Assembly (NCBI GenBank): GCA_017428625.1
Contig: JAFRQM010000032.1
Location: forward strand, 1-39,444
DNA length: 39,444 nucleotides
Reading direction: 5' to 3'
Origin: Clostridia bacterium
GTDB lineage: Bacteria > Bacillota > Clostridia > Oscillospirales > Acutalibacteraceae
Notes under the pieces: model-generated
Seen by the model: only the letters and a program-made list of their open reading frames with translations
What the model was told of the DNA's origin: nothing
The model's database searches: none
Part shown: in pieces, positions 32,172 through 39,444 of the stretch
Numbering within the stretch: position 1 is the first letter of the stretch
Layout: each line of letters begins with the position of its first letter
Position numbers and translations under genes: made by a program

Positions 32172-32966
32172 TTATACTTTACGCCTGTTTTGTCTGTCAA
32201 GAAATAACAAAATGATAATTGTAACAACAATATAGATAAGCGAAATAATCTGGCTTGTTGAAAGCGCGCCTAAAAAACCTCTGTATTCATCGGCTCTGTA
32301 GTATTCAAGAACAAATCTGTAAACGGGATAAATCAGGCAGTAAAGCCCCATAAGTTTTTTTCTGAACAACCTGTTCCCGAAGCAATAAAAAAGAAAGAAA
32401 AAGAGAAGCAGGTTAAGCACGGCCTCAACCAATTGAACGGGAAATCTCGGAACTCCGTTACACGCCTCAACAGGAGAATGATGATAAATAAAGCCGTATT
32501 TCCATTCAATGCCGTAACAGCAGCCGCCGAGGAAACAGCCTATTCTGCCGAAAAAGTGAAACAGACATATTGACATAGCACCTATATCAAAATACCTTCC
32601 CGTTTCAAGTTTTCTCGCTTTACAAAACAAATATCCTATTATAAGCACGCCGGTCAAACCGCCATAATAAACAGAGCCGCCGAAAATAACGGTTAAAACG
32701 GCGACAAACTGCTTAAAACTGCCAATTTGATTGAAGTTACGCAACAGAGCTGCAATTTTATCAAATTGCGTAATACCGAACATCAAGTGTCCGCCCGCTA
32801 TTATGCCGATAAATGAATAGCAAAACATTGCAAGCATCTGGTTTTCGTCCAGACCGTCTTTTTTAGTTGTGCGCATACCGAACGGGAGCATAGCGAATAC
32901 GCCGACAAGCCCCATTATCAAATAAATGGATATGTCTTTGCCGAAAAGATTAAAAACCGGAATCAT
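32172..32966 (-). CDS. Lgt-like prolipoprotein diacylglyceryl transferase family protein (atypical)
   Basis: Polytopic membrane protein of 264 residues with about seven helices, of the fold that moves diacylglycerol from phosphatidylglycerol to a lipoprotein Cys. The signature region reads FFGRIGCFLGGCCYG where housekeeping Lgt has GRIGNF followed by a non-Cys segment, and the usual HGG motif is replaced by YYGGLTG, so the otherwise essential His is Tyr. EYYRADEYRG near the C-terminus keeps the family's Arg. It is therefore a paralogue of uncertain activity rather than the housekeeping enzyme. The ATG starts six bases after the stop of the zinc-ribbon/DUF4190 gene. It may modify a partner encoded in this operon. 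Confidence 0.75.
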   Translation of the reverse strand: MIPVFNLFGKDISIYLIMGLVGVFAMLPFGMRTTKKDGLDENQMLAMFCYSFIGIIAGGHLMFGITQFDKIAALLRNFNQIGSFKQFVAVLTVIFGGSVYYGGLTGVLIIGYLFCKARKLETGRYFDIGAMSICLFHFFGRIGCFLGGCCYGIEWKYGFIYHHSPVEACNGVPRFPVQLVEAVLNLLLFFFLFYCFGNRLFRKKLMGLYCLIYPVYRFVLEYYRADEYRGFLGALSTSQIISLIYIVVTIIILLFLDRQNRRKV

Positions 32967-32972
32967 ATCGGT

Positions 32973-33689
32973 TTATCCGAATATAGAGTTTACAAAATCA
33001 TTCGCTGCTTCGGCATAAGCATTTCCGGCTTCTTCAACTGCTTCTGCATAAGCATTTGCCGCATCTTCAACGGCAGACGCATATTCATTTGCAAAAGATG
33101 TTGCGGCTTCGTTCGCATAACCGGCGATTTCATTTGCTGTGTCTTTGGCTGCGTTACCTATTTCGTTTATTGCGCTTGTTACAGCTTCACCATAGGAATT
33201 GATTGCATCCTTTGCAGCGTCTGCTCCGGCGTTGACTGCAGCGTCAGCGGCACCGATGCACGCGAGAGCGCATATAACGCCGACCGCAGAGAAAGCAGTT
33301 CCGATAATGCCCAGCACAAGACCTGCCGTAGCAAGACCGGTTGATGAACTTCCCGAAGAAACGGCTTTTTTTCTGCCCAGAACGCCGAACACTATTCCGA
33401 GAATCGCCAGAACGAGAGTTCCGTATTTGACAATCGGAATAAAAGAACCGACAATACCGATAACACCACACACAAGAGCGGCAACAGAAAGACCGTTGCT
33501 CGGAACTTTTACAGGTGCTGCCTGCATTGGTGTTTCAACATTTTGAGGGCTTACATTTGCGTTTGCGGGAGAAGGCAGAATCTGCGGTTCGGGCTGTGTT
33601 TCGGGCATTTGCGGTGCAAGACTTTCGCCGCAGTTCACACAGAATCTCGCATCATCTTTGTTTTCGGAATTGCATTTTGGACAAATCAT
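32973..33689 (-). CDS. Zinc-ribbon DUF4190-like membrane protein with Ala-rich helical tail
   Basis: A 238-residue protein starting with a zinc ribbon, CPKCNSENKDDARFCVNCG, then a Pro-rich spacer. Two or three membrane helices of the DUF4190 type follow (GLSVAALVCGVIGIVG; LATAGLVLGIIGTAFSAVG). The C-terminal 90 residues are an Ala/Asn/Glu-rich segment with repeating AYAEAVEEAGN-like units, predicted to form a long amphipathic helix or coiled coil. AGGAGG precedes the ATG. The gene follows the 43-residue microprotein gene and is just upstream of the Lgt-like gene. The function is unknown; such proteins are often associated with stress or membrane assembly. Confidence 0.78.
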   Translation of the reverse strand: MICPKCNSENKDDARFCVNCGESLAPQMPETQPEPQILPSPANANVSPQNVETPMQAAPVKVPSNGLSVAALVCGVIGIVGSFIPIVKYGTLVLAILGIVFGVLGRKKAVSSGSSSTGLATAGLVLGIIGTAFSAVGVICALACIGAADAAVNAGADAAKDAINSYGEAVTSAINEIGNAAKDTANEIAGYANEAATSFANEYASAVEDAANAYAEAVEEAGNAYAEAANDFVNSIFG

Positions 33690-33724
33690 TTTAAAACCTC
33701 CTGATTTTATATTTTGTTGAATTG

Positions 33725-33856
33725 TTAGTTACTTTTAAAAATCTTATCCGACAGGTCTCTGAGAAAGTCTAAAAAACTGTCAAAAATATCAGAGACATTA
33801 TCGGAAATGTCAACCAACGCAAAGATAATTAAAACAATTATTACCGTAATCATCAT
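33725..33856 (-). CDS. 43-residue membrane microprotein
   Basis: A short ORF on the minus strand with a strong ribosome site (GGAGGG at 33862-33867, five bases before ATG). It encodes MMITVIIVLIIFALVD followed by an acidic, amphipathic stretch with ISDNVSDIFDSFLDFLRDLS and the end KIFKSN. One membrane helix (about residues 3-15) and one amphipathic helix are predicted. It lies 35 bases before the zinc-ribbon/DUF4190 gene and would be the first gene of the operon. No family is recognised. The good start signal and the coding-like hydrophobic pattern support a real gene. Confidence 0.65.
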   Translation of the reverse strand: MMITVIIVLIIFALVDISDNVSDIFDSFLDFLRDLSDKIFKSN

Positions 33857-33879
33857 TTATCCCTCCGTTTTTTTTCTGT

Positions 33880-33923
33880 ATTATATAATAATTGAGCGCT
33901 TATTTGGTGTGCCGGCAGCACAC
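33880..33923 (-). promoter_or_regulatory. Putative promoter and dyad of the zinc-ribbon operon
   Basis: On the minus strand TATAAT lies at 33885-33880, with no clear -35. An inverted repeat GTGTGC/GCACAC (33907-33912 with 33918-33923) lies where the -35 or an operator would be, between this operon and the divergent XRE gene. Confidence 0.4.
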
Positions 33924-34009
33924 TTTTGCGGCAAAATAAATTGTTTTATAAAGAAAAAACGGCTAACGGCAATGATATACCGAAACGGGATATTTATATA
34001 CCATTACGA

Positions 34010-34015
34010 TATAAT
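34010..34015 (+). promoter_or_regulatory. -10 element of the XRE gene
   Basis: A perfect TATAAT at 34010-34015 lies about 40 bases before the GTG start. No good -35 is seen; a GATAT/TATACC-rich stretch (33974-34000) may hold regulator sites. Confidence 0.45.
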
Positions 34016-34053
34016 TTAGTCAATAGAAAAAAACAGCCCCAAGGGGGAATTTT

Positions 34054-34263
34054 GTGCGACTGAAAGAATTGCGAAAAGAGCGTGGAATTTCGCAGCAGAA
34101 ACTTGCCATTGATCTTAATATGAATCAGAACAGCATCAGCCGTTATGAAAACGGTCAGCGCGAGGCGGATTACAAAACATTGATTATGCTGGCAGACTAC
34201 TTCAGTGTATCGGTTGATTTTCTGCTTGAAAGAACTGACAACCCGGCATTTCTCGACAAATAA
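34054..34263 (+). CDS. XRE-family transcriptional regulator
   Basis: A 69-residue DNA-binding protein made of one Cro/C1-type helix-turn-helix domain: LKELRKERGISQQKLAIDL, MNQNSISRYENGQREADYKT and LIMLADYFSVSVDFLLERTD. It starts at GTG 34054 behind AAGGGGG. No sensor or effector domain is present. It is divergent from the zinc-ribbon operon (197 bases between starts), so it may control that operon, itself or both. An intrinsic terminator follows directly. Confidence 0.85.
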   Translation: MRLKELRKERGISQQKLAIDLNMNQNSISRYENGQREADYKTLIMLADYFSVSVDFLLERTDNPAFLDK

Positions 34264-34307
34264 ACCGGTTCAATCACTTTTGTGTGAAAGAACCGGTTGT
34301 TTTTTTG
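34263..34307 (+). terminator. Terminator of the XRE gene
   Basis: AACCGGTTC (34263-34271) pairs with GAACCGGTT (34290-34298), with inner TCAC/GTGA pairing and a run of T. Confidence 0.85.
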
Positions 34308-34329
34308 TTTGCAGTTGCCTAAAATAAAC

Positions 34330-34388
34330 TTGTAATATACAAAAATACGCATTATAATATAGAATAGTTACCGGACTTAAGGTCCGGA
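34330..34388 (+). promoter_or_regulatory. Promoter and 5' leader hairpin of the metalloprotease gene
   Basis: TTGTAA (34330-34335), a 17-base spacer and TATAAT (34353-34358). Just after the predicted start comes the hairpin CCGGAC-TTAAG-GTCCGG (34372-34388), followed by a short T-rich run and then the ribosome site GGGGGAA. It could be an attenuator or a stabilising 5' stem. Confidence 0.6.
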
Positions 34389-34408
34389 TATTTTTCGGGG
34401 GAATTGTT

Positions 34409-37400
34409 ATGAAAAAATTGTTTGTCAAAGCGGTGTCGGTTGTTCTCAGCGCGTCGGTTATTCTCTCGTGCGCGGTTTTTGCCCTTGCTGCGGGCGATGA
34501 AAAATACACCGGCAAAATACTGATGGCGGTAAACACCGATTATAATTTTTTTACGGGCAAAGACGGCTCTTATTCCGTTTCGACTTCCGCGAAAAAGCAG
34601 GGAGCGGATTCGGCAAACGCAGGGGAGCAGCCCGATATTATTCCCACGGCAAACGATGTTTTCGGCAAAATCAATGTTGCCTCTCCCGAGGAATACCGTG
34701 AGTATCTCAGAACGCACAAAGACGAACCTCAGGCGGTTCCCGCCAACGAATACTGTGTCGGCGATACTCTCGATATAATCGCAATTATGGCGACGGATAT
34801 AGTTGATATTCAGACGGGCGAAATCAATGAAGGAACAGATGGCGAAGATGTAATAGACAAAGCTTTCATAACAATAAAATGCATTTATACAAATGACAGC
34901 TGCACGGTATGGACTCAGATTAGAGACGACGGCACACAGTGCAACACAAATGAAGAGGCGCGTAAAGCCGCGGAGATATATGACAGTTTTCATAAAGAGG
35001 AAGAACAGGTTTTCGGTCCAAATCTCATTGACACCGACGGCGACGGCAAGTTCGCGTTAATCGGTTATGATTTTGCACAAGACAGCGGTGTTATCGGTTA
35101 TTTCTATTCCGAGGATCTGACAAATGAATACGGCTTTGTCGGCAATGTTTTCGCACCTGTGTCGCTTATCTCAAATCATATGGACTGCGTCTATTTCAAC
35201 ACGGATTATCTGGGCGACAAAACAACATTAGTGCACGAATATCAGCACTACCTTTTCGAGTGCAATCAATTCTACGGCAAAACCAATTTCAACTATGTTC
35301 CGTTTGAAGAGAAATTTGTTACCGAGGGCTTTTCAAGGTGCGCCGAGGTTATGTTCGGCGGCTATACGATTGATGATTTCAACTACGCCGCGACTCTCGG
35401 CAGCGATATCTCGCTTACAAAGTGGGATACCGCCAGCGGCGATAATCTCTTTTACTGTTACGAAATCGGCGGTGCGTTTTTCAACTATATGAGAAACCGC
35501 TACGCCATACTGACGGGTGATAAATCCGAAGATTTCGCAGGCAAAGGGCTGTTCCTTGATTTTCACGGCAGAAGGAATATTCTCAATCAGTTTTGCTCTA
35601 TGGAGATTTTCGGCGAAATGCTTTATCCCGATGCCGATTACCCCGCGCTCAGAACAAAAGAAGCAAAGGCAAGGCAGCTCATAATCGATTTCTGGAAGGC
35701 GGTTCTGCTTAATGAAAAAAGCGGCATTTACGGTTTCAACGGCGAAAATGTAGTGTTTATCAATCCACATTATTTCATCAAAGACAGGCTGCCCGGTTCA
35801 AAAGAAACCCTCCGCCCCGGTATGGCGAATTTTTACTATATTGATTCGGGCAAAACAGCCGATGTGAAGGTCAAAGAAAAAAGCGGCAATATTTATACAG
35901 AGGCAATAAATTCGGGCTATACGGTTACCTTTGACTACAACGACCCGGATGAACCGTATTCATACACCGATTTTTATATCGCTTCCGAGGAAATTACCGT
36001 TGATTACAATTACCGGACAAGGTTCGGTTATTATTTATCGGGATGGTCCGAAAACAAAAAAGCGCAAAACCCCGATTACAAACCCGGAGACAGTTTTGTA
36101 ATTGAAAAAGATACTGTTCTTTACGCTGTCTGGAAAAACGCGCCCGAAGTTACTGCAGGCAGGGATTACACGCCCGGAGATTACGGTGAAGTGACCGTAT
36201 TTATCTTTATTCCCGACGAAAGCGGAAATTACACTTTCACAAAAACAAATCCGAAAACCGGAACAGAGTATTCCGGGTTATACATATCAGGTATAGATAC
36301 TTATGTCGGTGCAGAATCTTATTATTATAACAATGAAGAAACAAATATAATTCAGAAAACCGTTTCTTTGGAAAAAGGCAAAAAGTATCAGTTCACAATT
36401 ATGGACCGCTCGGATTTCAGAATTGATAAAGAGACTGAAAGCTACACGCTGACCTTTATGGTGGATGGCAAAGAATACCGCTCTTTTTCCGGCAGAACAA
36501 AATACAGTTTTATCGCCAGCTATTATTATATCGACGGCTATAACTTCTGCGGCTGGTCATCTTCCGCCGACTCCGCCAATCCCGAATATTTACCGGGGAA
36601 CAATTATGATATTGAACTCTCTCAGGACACCGTCCTTTACGCGGTTTACACACCCTGTGAAGTGATAAACAGCGGCAGCGCCGTCAATATAGAGCGCGGT
36701 TATGACGGTCAGCAGGTCAATTATATTTTTATCCCCGAGTCGGACGGAACCTACAGCTTTGAGTTCACAACCCTGGAAGGCGAAACCGACTGGGGCTATT
36801 TCGGAGTATATGATGAAAAGGGCAAATATGTCGGAGACATTTATAGCGGCACAGAAACAGGCGCTTTTGCCGGAGACTGTAAATATATAATCGCTCCGGG
36901 AACCAATATTGAAAGTTTCACAATTGAGAAGATATCTGATGAAGCCGATACAGAACTCTTACTGGTTGACGGAGCAGAAACGGTTTATTCCGACAGCGGA
37001 AAGCCTGCATATATTATTCCCGACACAAAACCCGAAGAAAGTTATAAAGGCATTTTCAACGGCTGGGGGTATTATGAAGCGGGAGAAACCGTTTTTGTTC
37101 TCAGAAACACAAAAACACTGAGCTCAGGTTATGATAAGCCATATATATATATATTTGACAAAGTAACATTTGATATTGATTTTGCCTGTTATAACAAAAC
37201 CGATGACCGATATTATGTGTTCATACCATCATACATATATTCTTTATACAAAATAACAGCGAAAGACGGCAGCGTTTATGTTGACCCGTCTGTCAGCGAC
37301 GAATGGAAAGTCTGTTTCCGCGAAACCGACGACTGTCTGCTTATCTGCCCGCTTTATGATCGGTATTCTCATGATGTTCCCGTAATGTTCAGCTCCGGTG

Positions 37401-37762
37401 TAACCGAATTTACGGTTGAAAAAATCGACGCGCCCGTAACAGTCACATATTCAGCCGAAGGGGCGTCGGATGTTCCCGCGCCGCAGACAATAAACGGCTC
37501 CGGATATATCAGCTGTGAAGAGCCGCAGATGAAAAACGCGGAGTTTATCGGATGGAAATATGAATACAACAGTTACGGCACAACAGTCTATTCGATATAC
37601 GGTCCCGGAGACAAGATTATAGCAGATAAAGACATCACCCTTACGGCGATTTTTGAAAAACCTTCGGTTATTGAAAGAATCATATCTTGGTTTGAATCGC
37701 TCAAAGCGAAAATACGGCAGTCATTGATTCTTCTTCTGCAGATTATTCTTGAATGCTTCTGA
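34409..37762 (+). CDS. Secreted HExxH metalloprotease with InlB-type repeats
   Basis: Large exported protein of 1117 residues with signal peptide 1-28 (MKKLFVKAVSVVLSASVILS, ending in FALAA). The catalytic part shows a calcium-loop-like DTDGDGKFAL and then HEYQH (His276-Glu277, His280). Glu306 in VTEGFSRCAEVMFGG fits the third zinc ligand of M30-like gluzincin peptidases. From about residue 500 to the end are three InlB B-type repeats (Listeria-Bacteroides repeat), recognised by GYYLSGWS, GYNFCGWSS, FIGWKY and TVLYAVW/TLTAIF ends, alternating with beta-sandwich domains. No LPXTG is present; the C-terminus is a hydrophobic helix ILLLQIILECF. It is monocistronic. It probably acts on host or community proteins at the surface. 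Confidence 0.78.
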   Translation: MKKLFVKAVSVVLSASVILSCAVFALAAGDEKYTGKILMAVNTDYNFFTGKDGSYSVSTSAKKQGADSANAGEQPDIIPTANDVFGKINVASPEEYREYLRTHKDEPQAVPANEYCVGDTLDIIAIMATDIVDIQTGEINEGTDGEDVIDKAFITIKCIYTNDSCTVWTQIRDDGTQCNTNEEARKAAEIYDSFHKEEEQVFGPNLIDTDGDGKFALIGYDFAQDSGVIGYFYSEDLTNEYGFVGNVFAPVSLISNHMDCVYFNTDYLGDKTTLVHEYQHYLFECNQFYGKTNFNYVPFEEKFVTEGFSRCAEVMFGGYTIDDFNYAATLGSDISLTKWDTASGDNLFYCYEIGGAFFNYMRNRYAILTGDKSEDFAGKGLFLDFHGRRNILNQFCSMEIFGEMLYPDADYPALRTKEAKARQLIIDFWKAVLLNEKSGIYGFNGENVVFINPHYFIKDRLPGSKETLRPGMANFYYIDSGKTADVKVKEKSGNIYTEAINSGYTVTFDYNDPDEPYSYTDFYIASEEITVDYNYRTRFGYYLSGWSENKKAQNPDYKPGDSFVIEKDTVLYAVWKNAPEVTAGRDYTPGDYGEVTVFIFIPDESGNYTFTKTNPKTGTEYSGLYISGIDTYVGAESYYYNNEETNIIQKTVSLEKGKKYQFTIMDRSDFRIDKETESYTLTFMVDGKEYRSFSGRTKYSFIASYYYIDGYNFCGWSSSADSANPEYLPGNNYDIELSQDTVLYAVYTPCEVINSGSAVNIERGYDGQQVNYIFIPESDGTYSFEFTTLEGETDWGYFGVYDEKGKYVGDIYSGTETGAFAGDCKYIIAPGTNIESFTIEKISDEADTELLLVDGAETVYSDSGKPAYIIPDTKPEESYKGIFNGWGYYEAGETVFVLRNTKTLSSGYDKPYIYIFDKVTFDIDFACYNKTDDRYYVFIPSYIYSLYKITAKDGSVYVDPSVSDEWKVCFRETDDCLLICPLYDRYSHDVPVMFSSGVTEFTVEKIDAPVTVTYSAEGASDVPAPQTINGSGYISCEEPQMKNAEFIGWKYEYNSYGTTVYSIYGPGDKIIADKDITLTAIFEKPSVIERIISWFESLKAKIRQSLILLLQIILECF

Positions 37763-37770
37763 TAAATCAA

Positions 37771-37799
37771 AATCCCCGTCAGCCGGACGGGGATTTTTT
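37771..37799. terminator. Bidirectional terminator
   Basis: AATCCCCGTC (37771-37780), loop AGCCG, GACGGGGATT (37786-37795), with T and A runs, between the convergent metalloprotease and mgtE genes. Confidence 0.85.
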
Positions 37800-37820
37800 A
37801 ATGAATATCTGTTAATTGAA

Positions 37821-39179
37821 TCAGTTCAGAACAGCGCAGGCTATTCCGAAATAGACCGCGAGTGAAATAATGTCGCTGAGCGACTGAATAAAAGGTCCGC
37901 CTACGGTAGCGGGGTCGCGTTTGAGTGCCTTTGCCGCAATGGGAAGCGACGCGCCCACAAGTTTTGCCGCAATAACAGAGACGAAAATTGTCAGCGAAAC
38001 AACGGCGCAGCCCCGAATGCCGCCCGTGCCGGGAAGAAAAGCCCTTAAAATATTTACCGCGCCGAGAACGGCGGCGCATACAGCAGCAACTCTTATCTCT
38101 TTAAAAACAATTTTAAAATAATCTTGCGTGTCAATTTCACCCAGCAGAAGACCTCTTATCATAAGTGTTGAAGACTGACTGCCGGCGCTGCCGGAAATAC
38201 CCATTATCAGCGGCATCGAAATAATCAGCGCTATGTTGTTTGTGACAAATCCGTCCGCGTTATAGAGAAAAATCAGTATGCCCGCCGCCGTGCCTGTCAG
38301 AAGAAGAACAAGCAGCCAGAATATTCTGTTGCGCACAAGTTTGAAAACTCCCGTTTTCAGGTATTCGTCATCCGACGGGGAAAGAGAGCCCATCTTCTCA
38401 ATGTCTTCGGTGGCCTCTTCCTCAATAACGTCAACAATGTCGTCAACGGTGATTATGCCTACAAGACGGTCTTCGTTGTCAACAACGGGTATGCTCAGAA
38501 GGTCATATTTCTTGACGATTTCTGCGACATCCTCTCTGTCGTCAAGCGTGTTTACCGATATAAGCTGAGCGTCGTTCTGCATTATGTCGCGCACCATTGT
38601 GTCATCATCACACATAAGCAGCGAGAGCAGCGGCACGGCGCCCAGAAGTTTATGCGTTGAGTCGGTAACATAGCAGGTGTAAACGGTCTCTTTGTCAATG
38701 CCGTTTCTGCGTATGCTCGCTATTGCCTGCCCGGCTGTCATATCATCGCGCAGTTGCACCATTTCAATAGTCATAATGCTGCCCGCGGAATTGTCGGGGT
38801 ATTTGAGAAAGCGGTTTATTGTTTTTCTTGTTTCGGCGTCGGTGTTGCGAAGCACGCGCGTTACCACATTAGCCGGCATTTCCTCAAGAAAATCGACCGT
38901 GTCATCAAGGAACATTTCATCCATAAGGTTTTCAAGTTCCTTGTCGTTTATCATACCGACAAGCTCCGTCTGGCTTTCTGTTTCAAGGTATGAAAAAACG
39001 TCCGCCGACACATCCTTGGGCAAAACCCTGAAGAGCCTCAGCCTTTCGGCAGGCTCAAGTTCCTCCATAATGGCGGCTGTGTCAACAACGTTAAGTTCGC
39101 TCAGCAGGCTTCTCAGTGACGAGATTTCACCCTTGGCAAGAAGCGAGCCGACAATTTTGAGTATGGTTTCAAATTCCAT
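37821..39179 (-). CDS. mgtE: MgtE-family magnesium channel/transporter
   Basis: Inner-membrane Mg2+ channel with a cytosolic Mg2+ sensor. The N domain (residues 1-130) includes VDFLEEMPANVV and NTDAETRKTINRFLKYPDNSAGSIMT. Two CBS domains follow (TVYTCYVTDSTHKLLGAVPL; LLSIPVVDNEDRLVGIITVDD), then a linker helix and five membrane helices carrying PLIMGISGSAGSQSS and DPATVGGPFIQSLSDI. The pore Asp and the Pro-rich motif are kept. I chose ATG 39179, behind GGAGGG seven bases upstream, giving 452 residues, a normal length. The start at 39203 has no ribosome site. A short ORF in the leader may control expression (separate entry). Confidence 0.92.
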   Translation of the reverse strand: MEFETILKIVGSLLAKGEISSLRSLLSELNVVDTAAIMEELEPAERLRLFRVLPKDVSADVFSYLETESQTELVGMINDKELENLMDEMFLDDTVDFLEEMPANVVTRVLRNTDAETRKTINRFLKYPDNSAGSIMTIEMVQLRDDMTAGQAIASIRRNGIDKETVYTCYVTDSTHKLLGAVPLLSLLMCDDDTMVRDIMQNDAQLISVNTLDDREDVAEIVKKYDLLSIPVVDNEDRLVGIITVDDIVDVIEEEATEDIEKMGSLSPSDDEYLKTGVFKLVRNRIFWLLVLLLTGTAAGILIFLYNADGFVTNNIALIISMPLIMGISGSAGSQSSTLMIRGLLLGEIDTQDYFKIVFKEIRVAAVCAAVLGAVNILRAFLPGTGGIRGCAVVSLTIFVSVIAAKLVGASLPIAAKALKRDPATVGGPFIQSLSDIISLAVYFGIACAVLN

Positions 39180-39192
39180 TTTGCCCTCCTGT

Positions 39193-39269
39193 TTTGTGCA
39201 CACGGCGGCGCGCAGAAAACCGAAACCGCACCCTTTTTTCAGAATGTGAAAACGGGCTCAATGCACAAA
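39193..39269 (-). promoter_or_regulatory. Possible long-range pairing in the mgtE leader
   Basis: On the minus strand TTTGTGCA (39269-39262), inside the leader ORF, is complementary to TGCACAAA (39200-39193), immediately upstream of the mgtE ribosome site. A ribosome on the leader ORF would block this pairing. It is only eight pairs, so it could be chance. Confidence 0.3.
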
Positions 39270-39328
39270 CGCGCGTGCGTGTATTCTTTTATTGAGTCAA
39301 TACTTCGGGGGTAGGGGTCCGCGCTCAT
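39239..39328 (-). CDS. Possible 29-residue mgtE leader peptide (uORF)
   Basis: ATG 39328 follows GGTGA (39338-39334) by five bases. It opens a 29-codon frame beginning MSADPYPRS, with later IDSIKEYTHARL, and ending FTF at TGA 39241-39239, 60 bases before the mgtE ATG. Mg2+-transport genes of enterobacteria are controlled by short leader peptides rich in Pro and acidic residues near the N-terminus (MgtL). The Asp-Pro-Tyr-Pro here is a parallel, not homology. An overlapping 11-codon frame starting four bases earlier is also Pro-rich. Translation is unproved. Confidence 0.4.
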   Translation of the reverse strand: MSADPYPRSIDSIKEYTHARLCIEPVFTF

Positions 39329-39366
39329 ACATTTCACCACACAATCATAAAAATTTTTAATCTTAA

Positions 39367-39444
39367 TTATTTTAAGTTTTTCAGAATATTTTCCGCTGTA
39401 ATTATGTCAGCGGGCCTTGTGATTTTTATATTATCAATGCCGCC
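39367..39444 (-). CDS. ispD: 3' end of an IspD-like cytidylyltransferase (partial)
   Basis: The last 25 codons of a minus-strand gene that begins outside the window. The translation is GGIDNIKITRPADIITAENI, then LKNLK and a TAA stop at 39369-39367. The NIKITRPxD segment near the very C-terminus is typical of 2-C-methyl-D-erythritol-4-phosphate cytidylyltransferase, which acts in isoprenoid synthesis, and of the related TarI-type ribitol-phosphate enzymes. Which of the two it is cannot be told from this piece. It lies upstream of mgtE on the same strand and may be cotranscribed with it. Confidence 0.7.
   Translation of the reverse strand, partial: GGIDNIKITRPADIITAENILKNLK

Noticed and set aside
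34352..34993. 213-codon minus-strand ORF
   Set aside because: It covers the promoter, signal peptide and N-terminus of the metalloprotease on the other strand and resembles no protein.
39180..39360. M-box magnesium riboswitch before mgtE
   Set aside because: The leader is short and I could not find the conserved M-box helices by eye; a covariance search would be needed to exclude it fully.

Overview
The window looks like chromosome from an anaerobic Firmicute of the class Clostridia, probably an uncultured gut Oscillospirales/Ruminococcaceae-type bacterium. This is inferred from AGGAGG-type ribosome sites, sigma-A-like promoters, a tRNA gene with encoded CCA, zinc-ribbon and DUF4190 membrane proteins, Thr-rich cell-wall linkers, and BadF/HgdC-type activases. 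No rRNA, CRISPR array or complete insertion sequence is visible.

Region 1 (1-14142) is a surface-polysaccharide locus: a lipid-carrier sugar-phosphate transferase, two family-2 glycosyltransferases, a DXD sugar transferase, a pyruvyl transferase, a Wzx-type flippase, an F420-dehydrogenase-beta-like protein and an O-antigen polymerase/ligase. A convergent DUF6056-type membrane protein, a membrane-anchored VWA protein with a long acidic Pro-Glu tail and a second O-antigen ligase paralogue follow. Base composition drops sharply between about 2.0 and 8.57 kb and recovers inside the ligase gene, as expected for a swapped capsule cassette.

Region 2 (14143-19076) is mixed. It holds an orphan phage-type replication protein whose coding sequence contains three 15-nt-spaced iteron-like repeats followed by an AT-rich stretch, as in a lambda-type intragenic origin. 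Next come a lipoprotein Ntn-hydrolase, a PHP-domain metallohydrolase, tRNA-Val(CAC), arrays of tiny hairpins and an internally deleted DUF4143-type ATPase remnant.

Region 3 (19392-27300) is a tightly packed set: ECF sigma factor, a 70-residue anti-sigma-like membrane protein, a PlsC acyltransferase, an acyl-CoA/ACP synthetase, a second PlsC, and a two-gene HgdC/HgdB-type pair that matches the plsA-plsR plasmalogen synthesis genes of clostridia. I read it as an ether-lipid (plasmalogen) membrane-remodelling operon. A GH31 glycosidase with its own promoter follows.

Region 4 (29562-34263) is a minus-strand operon starting with a 43-residue membrane microprotein missed by length cut-offs. It continues with zinc-ribbon proteins and an Lgt-like enzyme lacking canonical residues, and it is divergent from a small XRE repressor. 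Region 5 holds a secreted HExxH metalloprotease with InlB-type repeats, the Mg2+ channel MgtE preceded by a possible Asp-Pro-Tyr-Pro leader peptide ORF, and the last 25 codons of an IspD-like gene at the window edge.
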